From the NCBI GenBank assembly GCA_013214365.1, contig JABSPI010000052.1, positions 1 to 8,705 of the forward strand: a stretch of DNA of 8,705 nt. The letters are read 5' to 3'. Both the position numbers and the translations under genes were made by a program. This DNA comes from Erythrobacter sp. (GTDB lineage: Bacteria > Pseudomonadota > Alphaproteobacteria > Sphingomonadales > Sphingomonadaceae). Of the stretch, positions 8,250-8,705 are shown one piece after another (position 1 is the stretch's first letter; each line of letters opens with the position of its first letter). The notes under the pieces are model-generated. The model did not search any database, was not told the origin of the DNA, and saw nothing but the letters and a program-made list of their open reading frames with translations.

Positions 8250-8705
8250 TTAGATCAACGGCGCAAATTCGGCCACCAAAGCGGCGTAGACATCGCGTTT
8301 GAACGGCACGATCAATTCGGGCAATTGCGCAGGTTCGATCCAGCGGAAGGCGTGAAATTCGGGCGGGTGGTGCGCGTTGAGGTCGATATCGGCATCGCTG
8401 CCCAGAAACCGACCAAGATACCAATGCTGGATCTGGCCGCGATATTTGCCCTTCCACACCCGGCCGAGCAATTCGGGCGGCAAATCATATTGTAACGGCT
8501 GCGCCGCGCCCGCAATCACCTCGACCAGATCAGGCCCGATACCGGTTTCCTCCTCCAATTCGCGCAAGGCGGCTTGCCGGGGATCTTCGCCCGGATCAAT
8601 CCCGCCTTGGGGCATTTGCCAAAATCCATGCGCGCTGTGATCGATGCGTTCACCGACCCAGACATGGCCGCTGGCATTGACCAACATAAAGCCCGCGCAT
8701 GGGCG
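8250..8705 (-). CDS. rppH: RNA pyrophosphohydrolase (Nudix, RppH/NudH type), 5'-partial
   Basis: The minus-strand frame is open to the window edge. The codons before the ATG at 8687-8685 read R-P-C-A-G-F, which matches the usual opening of RppH (Y-R-P-x-x-G). The true start is therefore a few codons beyond the window and the internal ATG is not it. Seen: V-G-E-R-I-D near the start, W-Q-M-P-Q-G-G leading into a complete Nudix box (8538-8606, Gx5Ex7REUxEExGU) with R-E-L-E-E-E, then W-K-G-K-Y-R-G-Q and W-Y-L typical of RppH, and a closing F-K-R-x-V-Y. Family knowledge: it hydrolyses the 5' triphosphate or diphosphate of mRNA to a monophosphate, which triggers decay, and related alphaproteobacterial enzymes (IalA) also cleave dinucleoside polyphosphates. 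It acts in the cytoplasm. About 151 residues are visible, so the protein is nearly complete. It converges with the glutathione transferase gene. Confidence 0.93.
   Translation of the reverse strand, partial: RPCAGFMLVNASGHVWVGERIDHSAHGFWQMPQGGIDPGEDPRQAALRELEEETGIGPDLVEVIAGAAQPLQYDLPPELLGRVWKGKYRGQIQHWYLGRFLGSDADIDLNAHHPPEFHAFRWIEPAQLPELIVPFKRDVYAALVAEFAPLI

Overview
The window looks like ordinary chromosomal DNA from a GC-rich alphaproteobacterium. Codon usage, protein wording (3-hydroxybutyrate dehydrogenase, IMP dehydrogenase, the short RsmB-like methyltransferase, the RppH-type Nudix protein) and gene style suggest Sphingomonadales, probably close to Erythrobacteraceae. This placement is recognition from memory, not a search. 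I see no transposase, integrase, tRNA, rRNA, CRISPR array or phage gene.

Layout. (1) Bases 2-1578, plus strand: the 3' part of a BlaR1/MecR1-type M56 membrane metallopeptidase. Its N-terminus lies off the left edge, and its reading frame is broken in a Pro/Ala-rich linker near 912-949. (2) A strong, probably bidirectional terminator at 1627-1664 separates it from a converging minus-strand pair. (3) That pair is a YpfJ-type neutral zinc metallopeptidase (2253-3128) followed by an overlapping, uncharacterised exported protein (1673-2290). (4) Divergent from these, and continuing on the plus strand: 3-hydroxybutyrate dehydrogenase (3239-4021), guaB (4216-5670), an RsmB/NOP-family RNA cytosine methyltransferase (5749-6930), an exported TPR protein (6991-7485) and a glutathione S-transferase (7546-8217). 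(5) A converging rppH-like Nudix gene on the minus strand (8250-8705) runs off the right edge.

How the genes fit together. Most are housekeeping or central-metabolism genes: ketone-body/PHB carbon use, GMP synthesis, rRNA or tRNA modification, mRNA 5'-end processing and detoxification. The metallopeptidase/exported-protein pair is probably translationally coupled and may act together in the envelope. No gap without a gene exceeds 300 bases; the longest is 4022-4215.

I found no convincing new multi-gene system. The points most worth a second look are the frame break in the M56 gene, which coincides with a C-run in the correct phase for -1 slippage, and a nested RNA structure just before the guaB start codon. 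A third is the unknown exported protein coupled to the zinc peptidase.
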